In this document: positions 54,651 through 64,000 of the stretch, in pieces
How the letters are laid out: every line of letters starts with the position of its first letter
How positions within the stretch are numbered: the first letter of the stretch is position 1
Assembly (NCBI GenBank): GCA_031763025.1
Contig: JASSKH010000001.1
Span: forward strand, 21,057,142-21,121,141
Direction of reading: 5' to 3'
Source of the DNA: Macrocystis pyrifera
Lineage: Eukaryota > Sar > Phaeophyceae > Laminariales > Laminariaceae
Length of the DNA: 64,000 nt
The notes under the pieces: generated by a model
Databases searched by the model: none
What the model saw: the letters and a program-made list of their open reading frames with translations, nothing else
What the model was told of the DNA's origin: nothing
Translations under genes and position numbers: made by a program

Positions 54651-56471
54651 CGACGCCGCCGACAGAGCTGGGCTAAAGCTGGACGGGCTCCCTCGAGGTG
54701 TCATCGGCTGCTGTCCGGTCTACAGGAAGTTCTCCATCGTTGGTAAAGGCAAGCGGAAATTCACCATCAACAGAATGCAGGTGCCTCTGTCTCTTGGTAT
54801 TATTTCCCCAGTCTATCGAGCACAAGGCGAAACCATCCCTAAACTTGTGCTCGACATTCGTAAGCCAGTAGACGGCTATATGGACAGCGCGGCCGTCTAC
54901 GTCGCTCTGTCCCGAGCGACCGATGCCAGCAAGCTCTTCTTGCTGTCGCCGGTTACTCTCGACGATCTGACCCATCCACAGGACGACGATGTAGCGGCTA
55001 TGATCTACTACCTCGAACGCCTCGACAAGGCTACACTAGCCTTCTTCTTGGATGATCCCTCTTCATTCCGACCGGCCACGACAAGTCCTCCGGCTAGTTA
55101 TACATCCCACACCAACGACGGACAAACAGACACCGGCTCCATCCGCTCTTCACCTTTTCTGCCGCCCAATGAGAACAACAATTGCTTCTTCAACACCGCC
55201 ATCGCCTCCGCCATAGCTGCTTGGGAAGGACACCCTCTCCCTAACCCAACCATGGCAACACCAGCTGGAGCCATCTTCTTCTCCACCCTTGCGGCTGTGC
55301 GTGCCTGCAATTTCGACGGCAAGCCTCTCCAACGCACCCTCTTGGTAAGTTCTTGCTTGTTCTGCTATCCACATCTCATCGTAATAATACCCCCCAATAC
55401 TTACCGTCGCCCGCAAGTACCCATATATACATAAATACTACGTTGTGCTTTCATGTGTCTTCTAAACGTATTGTATCATCTCGTTCGGTATGCGTCGCAT
55501 TCTTTGGCGGAATGCAGGGATCAAAGGCTCAAGCACGTGACAAGATCCTTGGTAGTAGCGGCCTACCGGGCGCAGGATCCGTAATGGGAACGCCAGGCTC
55601 CATATACGAAGCGATCACCCTTCGACCTGATGATCAACTCCACCCCAACAGCGGGAGGCCAGGTGACGTCGTGGAACGGCATGCTCGTATCATGTACACT
55701 CGGATGGTTCTCGGATTCAACTGGCACTACACTACCGATTGCCATATCGAAGACCATGACCATATCGAGATAACCGCATCCCAATGTGCACGATGGCGAG
55801 ATCCCGCACCAGTCTTGATTCCGCACGGACCGCCCCAGTCACTCCATGATGCAGTCAATGCCTTGTTCCTAACCGGAGCCGCCTCCGACTTCTCATTTCC
55901 TGGACCTGTTCCGTGCCCCCCCTGCGACGAGAGCTGCGCCCGGCACATCAGCACATCCACATGGTCGATTCTTCCTTGGAGTGCGGACAACGCCCCAGAT
56001 CGCGTTTTCTTCGCGTCTGCACGTGTAGACATCTACGAGGACGCCGGAGAGCCGCCAGCACCGTCACCCATTTTGATGATAGGCGTTGAGTACTGCCTCG
56101 TAGCTGTCATCTACTCCCTTCCGAACCATTTCGTGACCCAGTTGCGTTCGAGAAGGCGGTGGTTGAAGTACGATTGCATACTCGGGGTGAGTACCACGTC
56201 TTGCGACGATTTCGACTATGACTGGTATCATGGTTTCCAGCATATGTATGTCTACCTTCGAAAGCCGATGACCTTGCCTGTTCCCCAGGCACAAACGACA
56301 CCATACCGTAGTGCTAGCTACCATGAGCGCGCAAGCCAAGAACGCGCAAAGATAATCGAGGCGACTAGACAAGGACCCATCATGCCTCCGCCTTACCGAA
56401 GTCCTGGCCGCTACGACGTGGGGAGCGCAGCTGTGCCTTGCCGACTCGACTCCGACGTACCGCCGCCTTGA
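54649..56471 (+). pseudogene. 5'-truncated Pif1/Helitron-type helicase fused to a ubiquitin-specific-protease-like domain
   Basis: Two exons: 54649-55344 and 55518-56471, joined by a GT-AG intron (GTAAGT donor, AATGCAG acceptor) that keeps phase. The first encodes the helicase C-terminal part, VPLSLGIISPVYRAQGETI (motif V region) and AVYVALSRATDASKLFLLSP (motif VI), as in Pif1 and Helitron helicases that unwind DNA with ATP. Motifs I-III are missing upstream, where the minisatellite begins. From 55170 the protein reads NENNNCFFNTAIASAIAAW, a Cys box like that of C19 ubiquitin proteases (Cys 55183-55185). The second exon has a CPPCDESC cluster and later YCLVAVIYSLPNHFVTQLRS then WLKYD, the His/Asp box (His 56127-56129, Asp 56172-56174). 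All three catalytic-type residues are present. The frame is otherwise intact to TGA 56471. The start is a truncation edge; a Helitron-like transposon origin is inferred. Confidence 0.75.
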
Positions 56472-57328
56472 GCGTCTCCCGTGTTCTTTACATGTGTGTT
56501 GAAACGTTTTGATTTTTGATGCGATATTGCTTCTCGATTAGGACTGCCTGCCTTCTTGTTACCCTCTTTTTGCTAGAACAATTTTTGTAGAAATGTTGCA
56601 CGGCGCGTCCAGCCTTTCGAGTTCTGCGCGGCTATATTTATATTAACTGTTCGGTCGACAGAGTGTTGTTTACGGGGTGCATGTACGTGACGATCATCGG
56701 CGAAAAGTCTACTTGTATGCCTTTTGTCATCTTTGACTTCACGGCAGCGTTTTATTTGGTGTGGGTGTGTTCGCGACACATCGAGGTCATCGAAAAATCT
56801 GCGCGATGCTCGACTGTGACGTTTTGTTTATGTGTTTGCTTCGAAATAGCGGCAACATCAGCATCTGCAAACAGGTAATACTCTACGTGGCAAATATCGA
56901 CGTCGCGAGAGAATTGTCATACCGCCGGCCAACCTTTTGTTTTATTGTAAAACCCTAGGGAACAGCGGGGCAACCCTTGCCCTGGCCTGAAGTACGATTA
57001 CAGCGTCGGCACTACTTGCTGATTCGAGGTGTTTGGGACCGGGCACTTTCGGTGTCTTTCCTATTAATACAATGGATGGAAGGAGTCTCGTGACACGGGC
57101 ATATATATCAGGTCCTGTTCAACTGCTGCGCACTCTCATTACTTGTAGACTGATCATTACCCCCAACCTAGGTACGTACTGGTAGCTATATTATTGTAGT
57201 AGTTCGAAGGATTATTATGTCTGTAGTGCATATCATTTACAACATCGTATACGAGTATTGTTCTTCCATTACATCAGTAATTATCGACCATATCAAATCA
57301 CGTCGACGCCATCTCCTTGCCGCTGGAC
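56472..57328. other. Intergenic interval
   Basis: Near 56880-57000 two blocks, GCAAATATCGACGTCGCGAGAG-like and CCTAGGGAACAGCGGGGCAA, match 9490-9515 and 10355-10380, indicating a dispersed repeat. No gene recognised. Confidence 0.45.
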
Positions 57329-57661
57329 TTTTTTTTTTTTTCTTTACTCATCACTTTCACTTTCCAGCCTAATTCGTAAGAGGTTTTACCCTCGATGACC
57401 TTCTGGACAAGCCGTGGTCACAGGTGTCTTCCCTTCTCCCCCCCGGTACGTGCCTTTATTTTTTATCGCGCATAGGGTTCAGCATTCCCACTGCTCGTCG
57501 ATTTTCATCGAATGTAACTGACTCACGCTCTCGCGCTTCCGCTAATCAATCTCTTTTATGCAAGAAAAATCCCCTACGAGCATGCACTCGGTGAGACTTG
57601 AACCCACGAAATTGATCTTGATAGGCACTCGGATCACCTACCAAGCCACCGGGGACGCCGG
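57329..57661 (-). mobile_element. tRNA-derived SINE-like element, copy 1
   Basis: Read on the minus strand the head has GGTGGCTTGGTAGGTGATCC (box A, 57631-57650) and GGGTTCAAGTCTC (box B, 57593-57605), spaced as in RNA polymerase III tRNA promoters. The body follows, and the 3' end is an A-rich run (T-rich on the plus strand at 57329-57343). The acceptor stem does not pair, so it is not a tRNA gene. A second copy lies at 58550-58900. Confidence 0.7.
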
Positions 57662-58549
57662 TTATGGACGCTATCAACTAGCGAAAATACCGAGAATAGT
57701 CCGCGAAAGGCGTCTTGGTGGCTACCCCAAACGAATGGAGCTTGGCCATGGAGCTTGGCCTACGTGCTATTAATACCTGCAACTCATCTCCAGTGTGCGA
57801 TCCTGCCCCAAAACTCTTCGTATACCCATCGAGACAAGCCAACCTCTCTGCATCGCAAATGACACACCGGTATAGAGAGCAGCAAGTGCGTGCAGCAAGT
57901 CTAAACCCGCCACCAGGTATGTATGTACGTACGTACCAGACGAATTATGAATAGATATGATCAAGTACGCGCAGCGCGCTGAAAGCCGCAGTGTATCAGG
58001 TCAACTCAGCAAGGAGGGGGCCCGCAGCGTGCCTTTCACTACTGCGTCGCAAGAAGTCGACCAGAGGACAAACATGTTAAATGCGGTCCTCACTGGTATC
58101 AACTTCTTCTGTACACGAACTCAAGATCGAGAATGTTCCTGTACCAAGCTGGCTTGCTTTCATGAATGACATGTCCTGGATCGGCGTCTCCACCGACATG
58201 AGGAGGGTAGCTATAGCGCGGAGATGCTATTTAATGTCCGCTCTGGCACTCTTCCCCTTTCACTTAGTATTACTTTTTCAGGGGCCTTTCTTTCTCTAAG
58301 CAGGCTATTAGTAGTAAATTTATCAGGTGGCTTTTTTGCGTGTCTGCTCTCTTGTTCCAGCATTTAATATTTTGAATATTTTTGTACCCCCTATCCGGGT
58401 TAGGTTCCATATTGGACACGCTTTAAAACGGGCACGACATGGTTTGTCCATTTCCGGCCGTGATGCACCACGTACCCGGTACAGCAAGGTATCATGGCTC
58501 GTAGCAGCAGATCCCGATGGATCTCGAGCAAATTCGTCGGCGCGCGCAT
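57662..58549. other. Interval between the two SINE-like copies
   Basis: Short open frames only; no family recognised. Confidence 0.4.
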
Positions 58550-58900
58550 GTATTTTGTTTTGTTTTGTTTTGTGCGTTTTGTTTTAATCATTACTTTTAC
58601 TTTCCAGCCTAACTCGTAGGAGATTTTACCCTCAGCGGTGTTCTGGACAAGCCCTGGTCACAGGTGTCGTCCCTTCTCCCCCCCGGTACGTGCCTCTATT
58701 TTTTGTCGCGCATAGGGTTCAGCATTCCCACTGCTCGTCGATTTTCATCGAATGTAGCTAACTCACGCTCTCGCGCTTTCCGCTAATCAATTTTTCATGC
58801 AAGAAAAAGTCCCTTCGAGCATGCACTCGGTGAGACTTGAACCCACGAAATTGGTCTTGATAGGCACGCGGACCACCTACCAAGCCACCGGGGACGCCGG
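58550..58900 (-). mobile_element. tRNA-derived SINE-like element, copy 2
   Basis: Matches copy 1 through the body (CATAGGGTTCAGCATTCCCA, CTGCTCGTCGATTTTCATCG, GAGCATGCACTCGGTGAGAC on the plus strand) and the tRNA-like head. Its A-rich 3' tail is a (CAAAA)n run, seen as TTTTGTTTTGTTTTGTTTTG near 58552-58572. Identity to copy 1 is high by eye, about 90%. Confidence 0.7.
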
Positions 58901-61020
58901 CATACAACCACATGTTTGCTGTGTTGAGATGAAGTAACAAACACCAAAATTCAATACTCCCCCGCGCAGCCCTTGCCCTTCGCCATGCTGAAGCTCAGGG
59001 GCAATCTTATTGGAGAGCTTTTTCTTCCATACTTTCCGCTTTCGAGCGTTTTCTTTTGTAATTTTCCGGTCATTTTTGTCGGAGAGTTTATTATATTTTT
59101 TTCGCCGAAGTTTTAATCTTCCAGATTTTCCTGATCTTTTTCTAAATACGTGGAATATAACTTTCCTGTTTTTTTATACTTCTGAAGAATTTCACAAACT
59201 GTGACAGAACGCCAACGTATCTTGGTACAAATATATGTCCAACTAGTTCCAAGCTTTGGGAAATTCTGGAACAACAGCTCTCCCGTAAAAAACAAAACTC
59301 TCATCTGTGGGTACTGCTTGTATGTAGCAATTGACGCGCGCTCACCTGCTTAATTTGAGCCCTGCTGGCGACAATCGCGGCTGTATGATTGCGTGCGCAT
59401 CATGTTATGTACAGCAGTGTTCGCTCCAGGAGAGCGGCGAGGGGTCCATCCACAAGGAGGAGCAGCTAAGACAATCAGTAGGATGAATTGCTTCTCCCAG
59501 AGCCCAGTTAGGGCGTCGTCGAACACGTATCAAAACACTCTTTAGGTATGTGGAATATGGTACGCACTAACTTGTAGGTGCCATGAAGTTTCGAGGAGTC
59601 ATGTCACTGGGGGATACCCAAAGTTTTCGTGCTTTTTTACCCAAGGAATTCTGTGAACCGCTCTCAAATATTTAATTTGAGAAAGACAACGTACGCCCAC
59701 CCCTGCCCAACCCGATGAGCAATGCCGTGAGCTACGCGTAGGCTAGGCATACTATCTGGGTAGGAGTGAACCCTCAATTGAGGGAGCCCCATCAGTCAGA
59801 AAAACAATAGGCCTAGAAATATCCCCCGGTGTGTGTTCTTCGGACTAATACAGTAATTACTTCTACCGGTAGACACCCAGCGCACTCAACGATGTCCGCG
59901 CGCCGACGCTTCATCCTAAAAACATACAAGCTCTGTGATTTAGTAAAGTACGATACATTGCAATGCAGCAAATACGAGTACGCAAAGTAATGCCATTGAT
60001 ATAAGTCATGTCGTGACTCAAAATGAACAATTCCAAAGAACGATCGCTTTCTTCGCGCTTATCCGGGTGGCACCCTTGAGAGGTCGATGCAAGGCCGGAC
60101 GTCAAAGACGCGGGGTTCTCGAGCGCCGGGCATATTAAGACTGTACGCAAGGTTTGGTAGGAAAGTCTTGAATAAATGAGTTAGGTTGGATGCAAAAGCG
60201 GAGCCATCCCCGACCTGCTGTGGCCAAACACCTTCCACAACAGGTAAAAGAGCAATAATAACTGTATCAAAAACATGCGATAATACTACTTACTGTACAG
60301 CACACCAACATGGATACTCTCCCGAACCCACCTGTCTGTGTTGTTTCCGATGCGCGAGATGACGGTCTGGTGCCTGGTGTCGAACGGAGTGTTGCTGAAC
60401 CGATTCTCGTCATTTCACGGGAAGGAAGAAGTGTACCAACTACGAATATTTTATGCTTGTTGCACCAATCACCAACATACCATTTCGCGAATAAACGTCA
60501 GTGGCATAGGTGTGGTTTTCAGTCAAAGTTTAGAACTTTTTGACTCTGAAGTAACACGTACTGGTATGTATAGTCCAAAACCAATCAAAAGTTGGTATTT
60601 GTTCATGCAATTTATGCACGCGAATCTGGAAATCAGCGAGTGAGTGTCTTCATGTCTTCACCCTCTCCAAAGAGCTTTGGAACCAACCGAATGTAATACG
60701 ATTGCCACACGAATTGGTATGAAAAACTAGCAGATTCAGTGCAGCCCGAGAAAAAGAGTGATTTATCGATTTATCTACTCTAGGAAGTGGAAGAACAGGT
60801 ATTAGTAGGTGGCGGTGCTTGCACCCACACACCTAACATATGCCGCTCCCCCGTCCGGTGAGGTCGCAAATAACAAAGACTCCCCGTTTTGTTTTTACGT
60901 GGGTTGTTGTGCCGAAGAGGTGCACGGCAGCGGCGTTGTTTCCTCTGCGTCATACGCCCTCCAAGTCTGTTTGATGCAGGGTTGTGCGATGCGTGGTTAT
61001 GTAGTATACAGTGATATACA
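58901..61020. other. Intergenic interval
   Basis: A T-rich, Phe-rich frame at 59010-59204 and a 101-codon frame at 60338-60643 show no recognisable motif. Nothing else identified. Confidence 0.4.
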
Positions 61021-61420
61021 TGTATAGCATGTGTATTCTTCTACCCGTCGACACATTGACATCCAGCACAACCAAGTGTCCGTGCCGATCTTCAATCCTA
61101 GAGAGATACAAGGTATATACTACGTGGTCACAAAACTAAGCCATACAGTGTTATGCAGAAAGCAGACAGAGTGGACAATGCAATGCCTGTCATCGTACTG
61201 AATACGGCAGGCACGACATACATATTCTGTGGAAGAGACATAACAAATTCTATGGAAGAGAGATAGCAAATTCTATGAAAGAGAGGTGACCAAAGAAACA
61301 GAAACGAACACAAAAAAATAGAAAAGAAAAGGAAAAAGAAGAGAAGAAGGTCGTGCTCCCCCGAAGAGGATGTGACAGACACTTAAGAAGGAGCTAACAA
61401 AACAATAACACAACTAAAAT
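61020..61420 (-). repeat. LINE-tail fragment
   Basis: Contains TCTTCTACCCGTCGACACAT, CAGCACAACCAAGTGTCCGT, CAATCCTAGAGAGATACAAG and, further on, GAGGATGTGACAGACACTTA. These match in order the 32200-32530 LINE tail. Orientation is as in the minus-strand LINE. Confidence 0.7.
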
Positions 61421-62260
61421 GTATAAACATCAGTCGTATAATAGTAGTACCTGATACACCTGGTACCGAGTACACTATTAATGTTATTATTAGTTATTAA
61501 TAGTATTGATACTATTATTAGATTCAATTCATTCTTAGTTGATGCGGAGCGCGAGCGCGAAGCGCGAACCTTTGTTTTGGTTTCCCAAGGAAAAAGCCCT
61601 CTTCGTAACGAATCGCACGAGAGTGCCTTGTTTATAGTTTATCTGTAAGTGCGTGTGTCGGTGTGTGTCAGGGTGTCAGGGTGTGTCTGATTCAGCATTT
61701 TATTTCGGTCACGTTTGTCCACCGCGCTCAACGCACACGGCACCACCAGTGCCAGTCCCGGCGGGCGCTGTGCACGCGCATACACTAACGAAACCTTCAG
61801 AAGGTGCGGTTGTAAGTCATTCAGAGTTGGACGAGCTAGGTGAGGCAACGTGTGTGTAAACACATGGCTGGACCATGGTTTGAGAAAAGCAGAACCGTAA
61901 AATATCATACCTGGTACAAGGTCCCCCTTCGGGATGTAGATAACGAGTAAGAGAGAAGGGAGTCACAGTTTAGACACGATTGTATATACTGTTGCCGTTC
62001 TTGGCGGAAACGTGAGCCATGGGTTAGCGTATTGCTCGGAGGAAAGAGAGTAATTAATTAATTAATTATAATATTAATACAGTAGTAGTTAGCAGGAAAT
62101 AAGTACTACTCTTTCTGTGGTCAATACTACACTACCATGTATATGCACGCGGCACCATGGGTTGACTACTTTACTGTTACCATTAATATACAGCACTACT
62201 ACCACTACTACGCAGATATATTGCATGTAGAAGGAGCATGCACTCTACACAATACTATTA
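61421..62260. other. AT-rich intergenic interval
   Basis: TTATTATTAGTTATTAATAG-type runs (61480-61520), a GC patch near 61543, and an (AATT)n run at 62053-62069. No gene recognised. Confidence 0.45.
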
Positions 62261-62264
62261 CGGA

Positions 62265-62377
62265 GGACCATACATAGTAAATAGCACCTACGGTACACAC
62301 AAAAACCTACCGGTATATATTTCCCTATTTTACTAACAAAATTTGGTCCCATTTACTACGACCTCCCGTAATACCTG
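62265..62377. mobile_element. 105-bp MITE, copy 2
   Basis: Starts TACGGAGGACCATACATAGT and ends, inverted, CATTTACTACGACCTCCCGTA. The interior has ACACAAAAACCTACCGG and ACTAACAAAATTTGGTCCC, shared with copy 3 and inverted in copy 1. Confidence 0.8.
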
Positions 62378-62524
62378 GTACACTAATACTACGACTACCG
62401 ACTATATTACTGTACTAGTACAGTAAGTACTACTGCTAGAGCATGACCAATCGCCCATACAATACAGACAACCTCATCATGGTAAACAGAGAGGTCAAAT
62501 AACCACGCGGTACCATGGCTTGGG

Positions 62525-62745
62525 GCTAGAGGTGGGCACGTTTTAAAAAAAAGCCGGTTTAAATCGGTTTTTGGAAACCCAGCAGGCTTGTTCGAGTATT
62601 AATAGTCGGTTTTTGAAAAAAATAAAACCACGGTTATTTTGGTCGGTTGAAACGGTTGACCGGAAACCGGATAAAACCGAAAAAAAGACCGGAAAAAACC
62701 GGAAAACCGGAAAACCGGTTTAAACCGGCAGAACCGGACGCATTT
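62525..62745. repeat. CCGGTTT-rich segment with a hAT-like end motif
   Basis: CTAGAGGTGGGCACGTTTTA at 62527-62546 resembles the TAGAGGTGGGCA terminus found on many hAT transposons. It is followed by repeated AAACCGG / CCGGTTT words of both orientations, typical of hAT subterminal regions. No matching right end was seen, so this may be a one-sided remnant. Confidence 0.4.
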
Positions 62746-62787
62746 TAAAATGATTTTCGACAGAACAGAACAATTATTATTGCTGGG

Positions 62788-62890
62788 AACCATACATAGT
62801 AAATAGGGCCTACGTTACACAAAAAACCTATATATTTACATAATTTACTAACAATATTTGGTCCTAGTTACTATGGCCCCCCGTAGTACC
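62788..62890. mobile_element. 105-bp MITE, copy 3
   Basis: Contains AACCATACATAGTAAATAGG, AAAAAACCTATATATTTA, ACTAACAATATTTGGTCC and TTACTATGGCCCCCCGTAGT. It is the same family as 52390-52500 and 62265-62377 and lies about 410 bp from copy 2 in the same orientation. Confidence 0.8.
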
Positions 62891-64000
62891 AGTTTTTTTT
62901 TCTATTAATAGACTACCTTTACAGCAGCAGCTGCGGGACGAGGATTAGTTCGTAGAGCATATTGCGTACTACGTGCACGTACCTCGTACCCGGGTAGGTG
63001 TTTACATCTTTCAAAGCTCGGCCGGCATTTTTTTTTAATGCTGGTATTTTTAGTATTAATGGGAAATTATGTAAAGGAAACGTAGACTCGTATACAAGGT
63101 ACGAGTGTATCATATGATGTGCCTATGCATACACAAGGGCGCATATATATGTGAATATGTGTGTTGTATGCTGTGTGTGAAGGTGACGTAATTGACACCT
63201 CTTACTTTCTTTAGGAGACAATCTACAGCGACCCCCATACCATAGTATTAAATAAAAACATATCATCGCGAGACCCGTCAAATCTCCTGTTCTCTTTTTT
63301 GTCTCCTGTGATGCATGACCACGGTTCATGCCGATTTGTTGTGTAAAACCCTGCCAATAAGGGTATCACTATTATATGCCAAGAACACCTTATATGTATC
63401 AGGTAAACAACTGAGCCTGTCGAGCCTGCTGCACGTCCTCCATGCCTCAATTTATTTTAGAGATTGCTACATTACTAGAGCAGTATAATTGCCTTGTAGG
63501 GTTGCAATAATAGTTGAAGCTCTACACCAAATATATTATACACTATTAATACCAGGCGGCAGGTGTACGGTACTGTGCTACCACTACTGTTACTCTTAAT
63601 ATACACTATATATAATTCCACTACTACACAGAGAGATGTACTGCTGTATTAAAGTTACCAGGCGAGTCCTTCGTATACCGGGCCAGATCTGCTTAGCATT
63701 CTCCAATCATATCGCTCCATTTGCTTCGCATCGCAACGCACCCAATGTATGGAAACCCATTTTTGCTTAGCATTGACCAATCAAGAGACCCAGTTTGCTT
63801 ATGACATCGCGCCGCACTTGCTTGGCATCGCGCCGCAAGGCCCGCGCTCACAGCACACACCCGGCATTTCGCACACTTGGATTTCACTCTGCACACACCC
63901 CTGGACTCTCTGAGTTGGGGACCATCCTACGTTCACCCTTGGTCTCCTGTGAGCCACGTGTTGTGGTGTGGAAGGCCTCGTGCTTTGACAACCATGACGG
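62891..64000. other. Intergenic interval to the window end
   Basis: A short repeat of TTTGCTTAGCATTG(A/C) and CATCGCGCCGCA words lies at 63690-63840. No gene recognised. Confidence 0.4.

Noticed and set aside
57583-57661. Functional tRNA gene
   Set aside because: Box A and box B are present but the acceptor stem does not pair, and the sequence continues into a repeated body with an A-rich tail.

Overview
This is nuclear DNA from a eukaryote. Coding sequence is split by spliceosomal-type introns, and most of the window is transposable elements and tandem repeats. No bacterial operon, rRNA gene, convincing intact tRNA gene or CRISPR array was seen. Long CTG-rich repeats, introns of about 250-660 bp, Copia and tyrosine-recombinase elements and a TTAGGG-type interstitial repeat would fit an alga, perhaps a stramenopile such as a brown-algal relative. 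That placement is a guess; the sequence alone does not fix it.

Layout. 1-1990: degenerate tandem array rich in GCTGCT. 2113-2275: a short exon-like 3' end with a Cys/His zinc-binding pattern. 2737-2920: a small inverted-repeat element. 3454-6767: pieces of a DNA transposon with ends reading TATAGGGTTTCCCC, including a 0.9 kb tandem duplication. 6960-8230: a T/A-rich repeat family, found again at 51830-53280. 8567-9236: a duplicated block and a 20-bp minisatellite built on GGGGATCCCC. 10742-15996 (minus): the one clear host gene, a multi-exon major facilitator transporter with a decayed extra copy of one exon. 16000-19500: intergenic, with one dispersed repeat.

19523-28794 is a decayed Ty1/Copia retrotransposon with two LTRs, gag, protease, integrase, reverse transcriptase and RNase H. 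It is split by a 2.7 kb tyrosine-recombinase element (about 23425-26146) carrying 160-bp direct repeats. A second, minus-strand retrotransposon gag with a zinc knuckle lies at 30040-30913. Three copies of one APE-type LINE follow: a nearly complete minus copy (32190-36480), a 5'-truncated plus copy (37430-40066) and a minus 3' fragment (50840-51793). LINE tail sequence forms a large inverted repeat at 49640-50760 and recurs at 61020-61420. At 47828-48508 is an open frame over a 120-bp tandem repeat. At 54649-56471 is the 3' half of a Pif1/Helitron-type helicase gene whose C-terminus carries a ubiquitin-specific-protease-like domain. Two tRNA-derived SINE-like copies sit at 57329-57661 and 58550-58900.

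The host contribution is probably one transporter gene, plus possibly the 2.1 kb exon. Everything else with a recognisable protein is mobile-element derived and mostly broken by stops and frameshifts. The least familiar items are the helicase-protease fusion, the recombinase element nested in the Copia element, and the decayed duplicate transporter exon.
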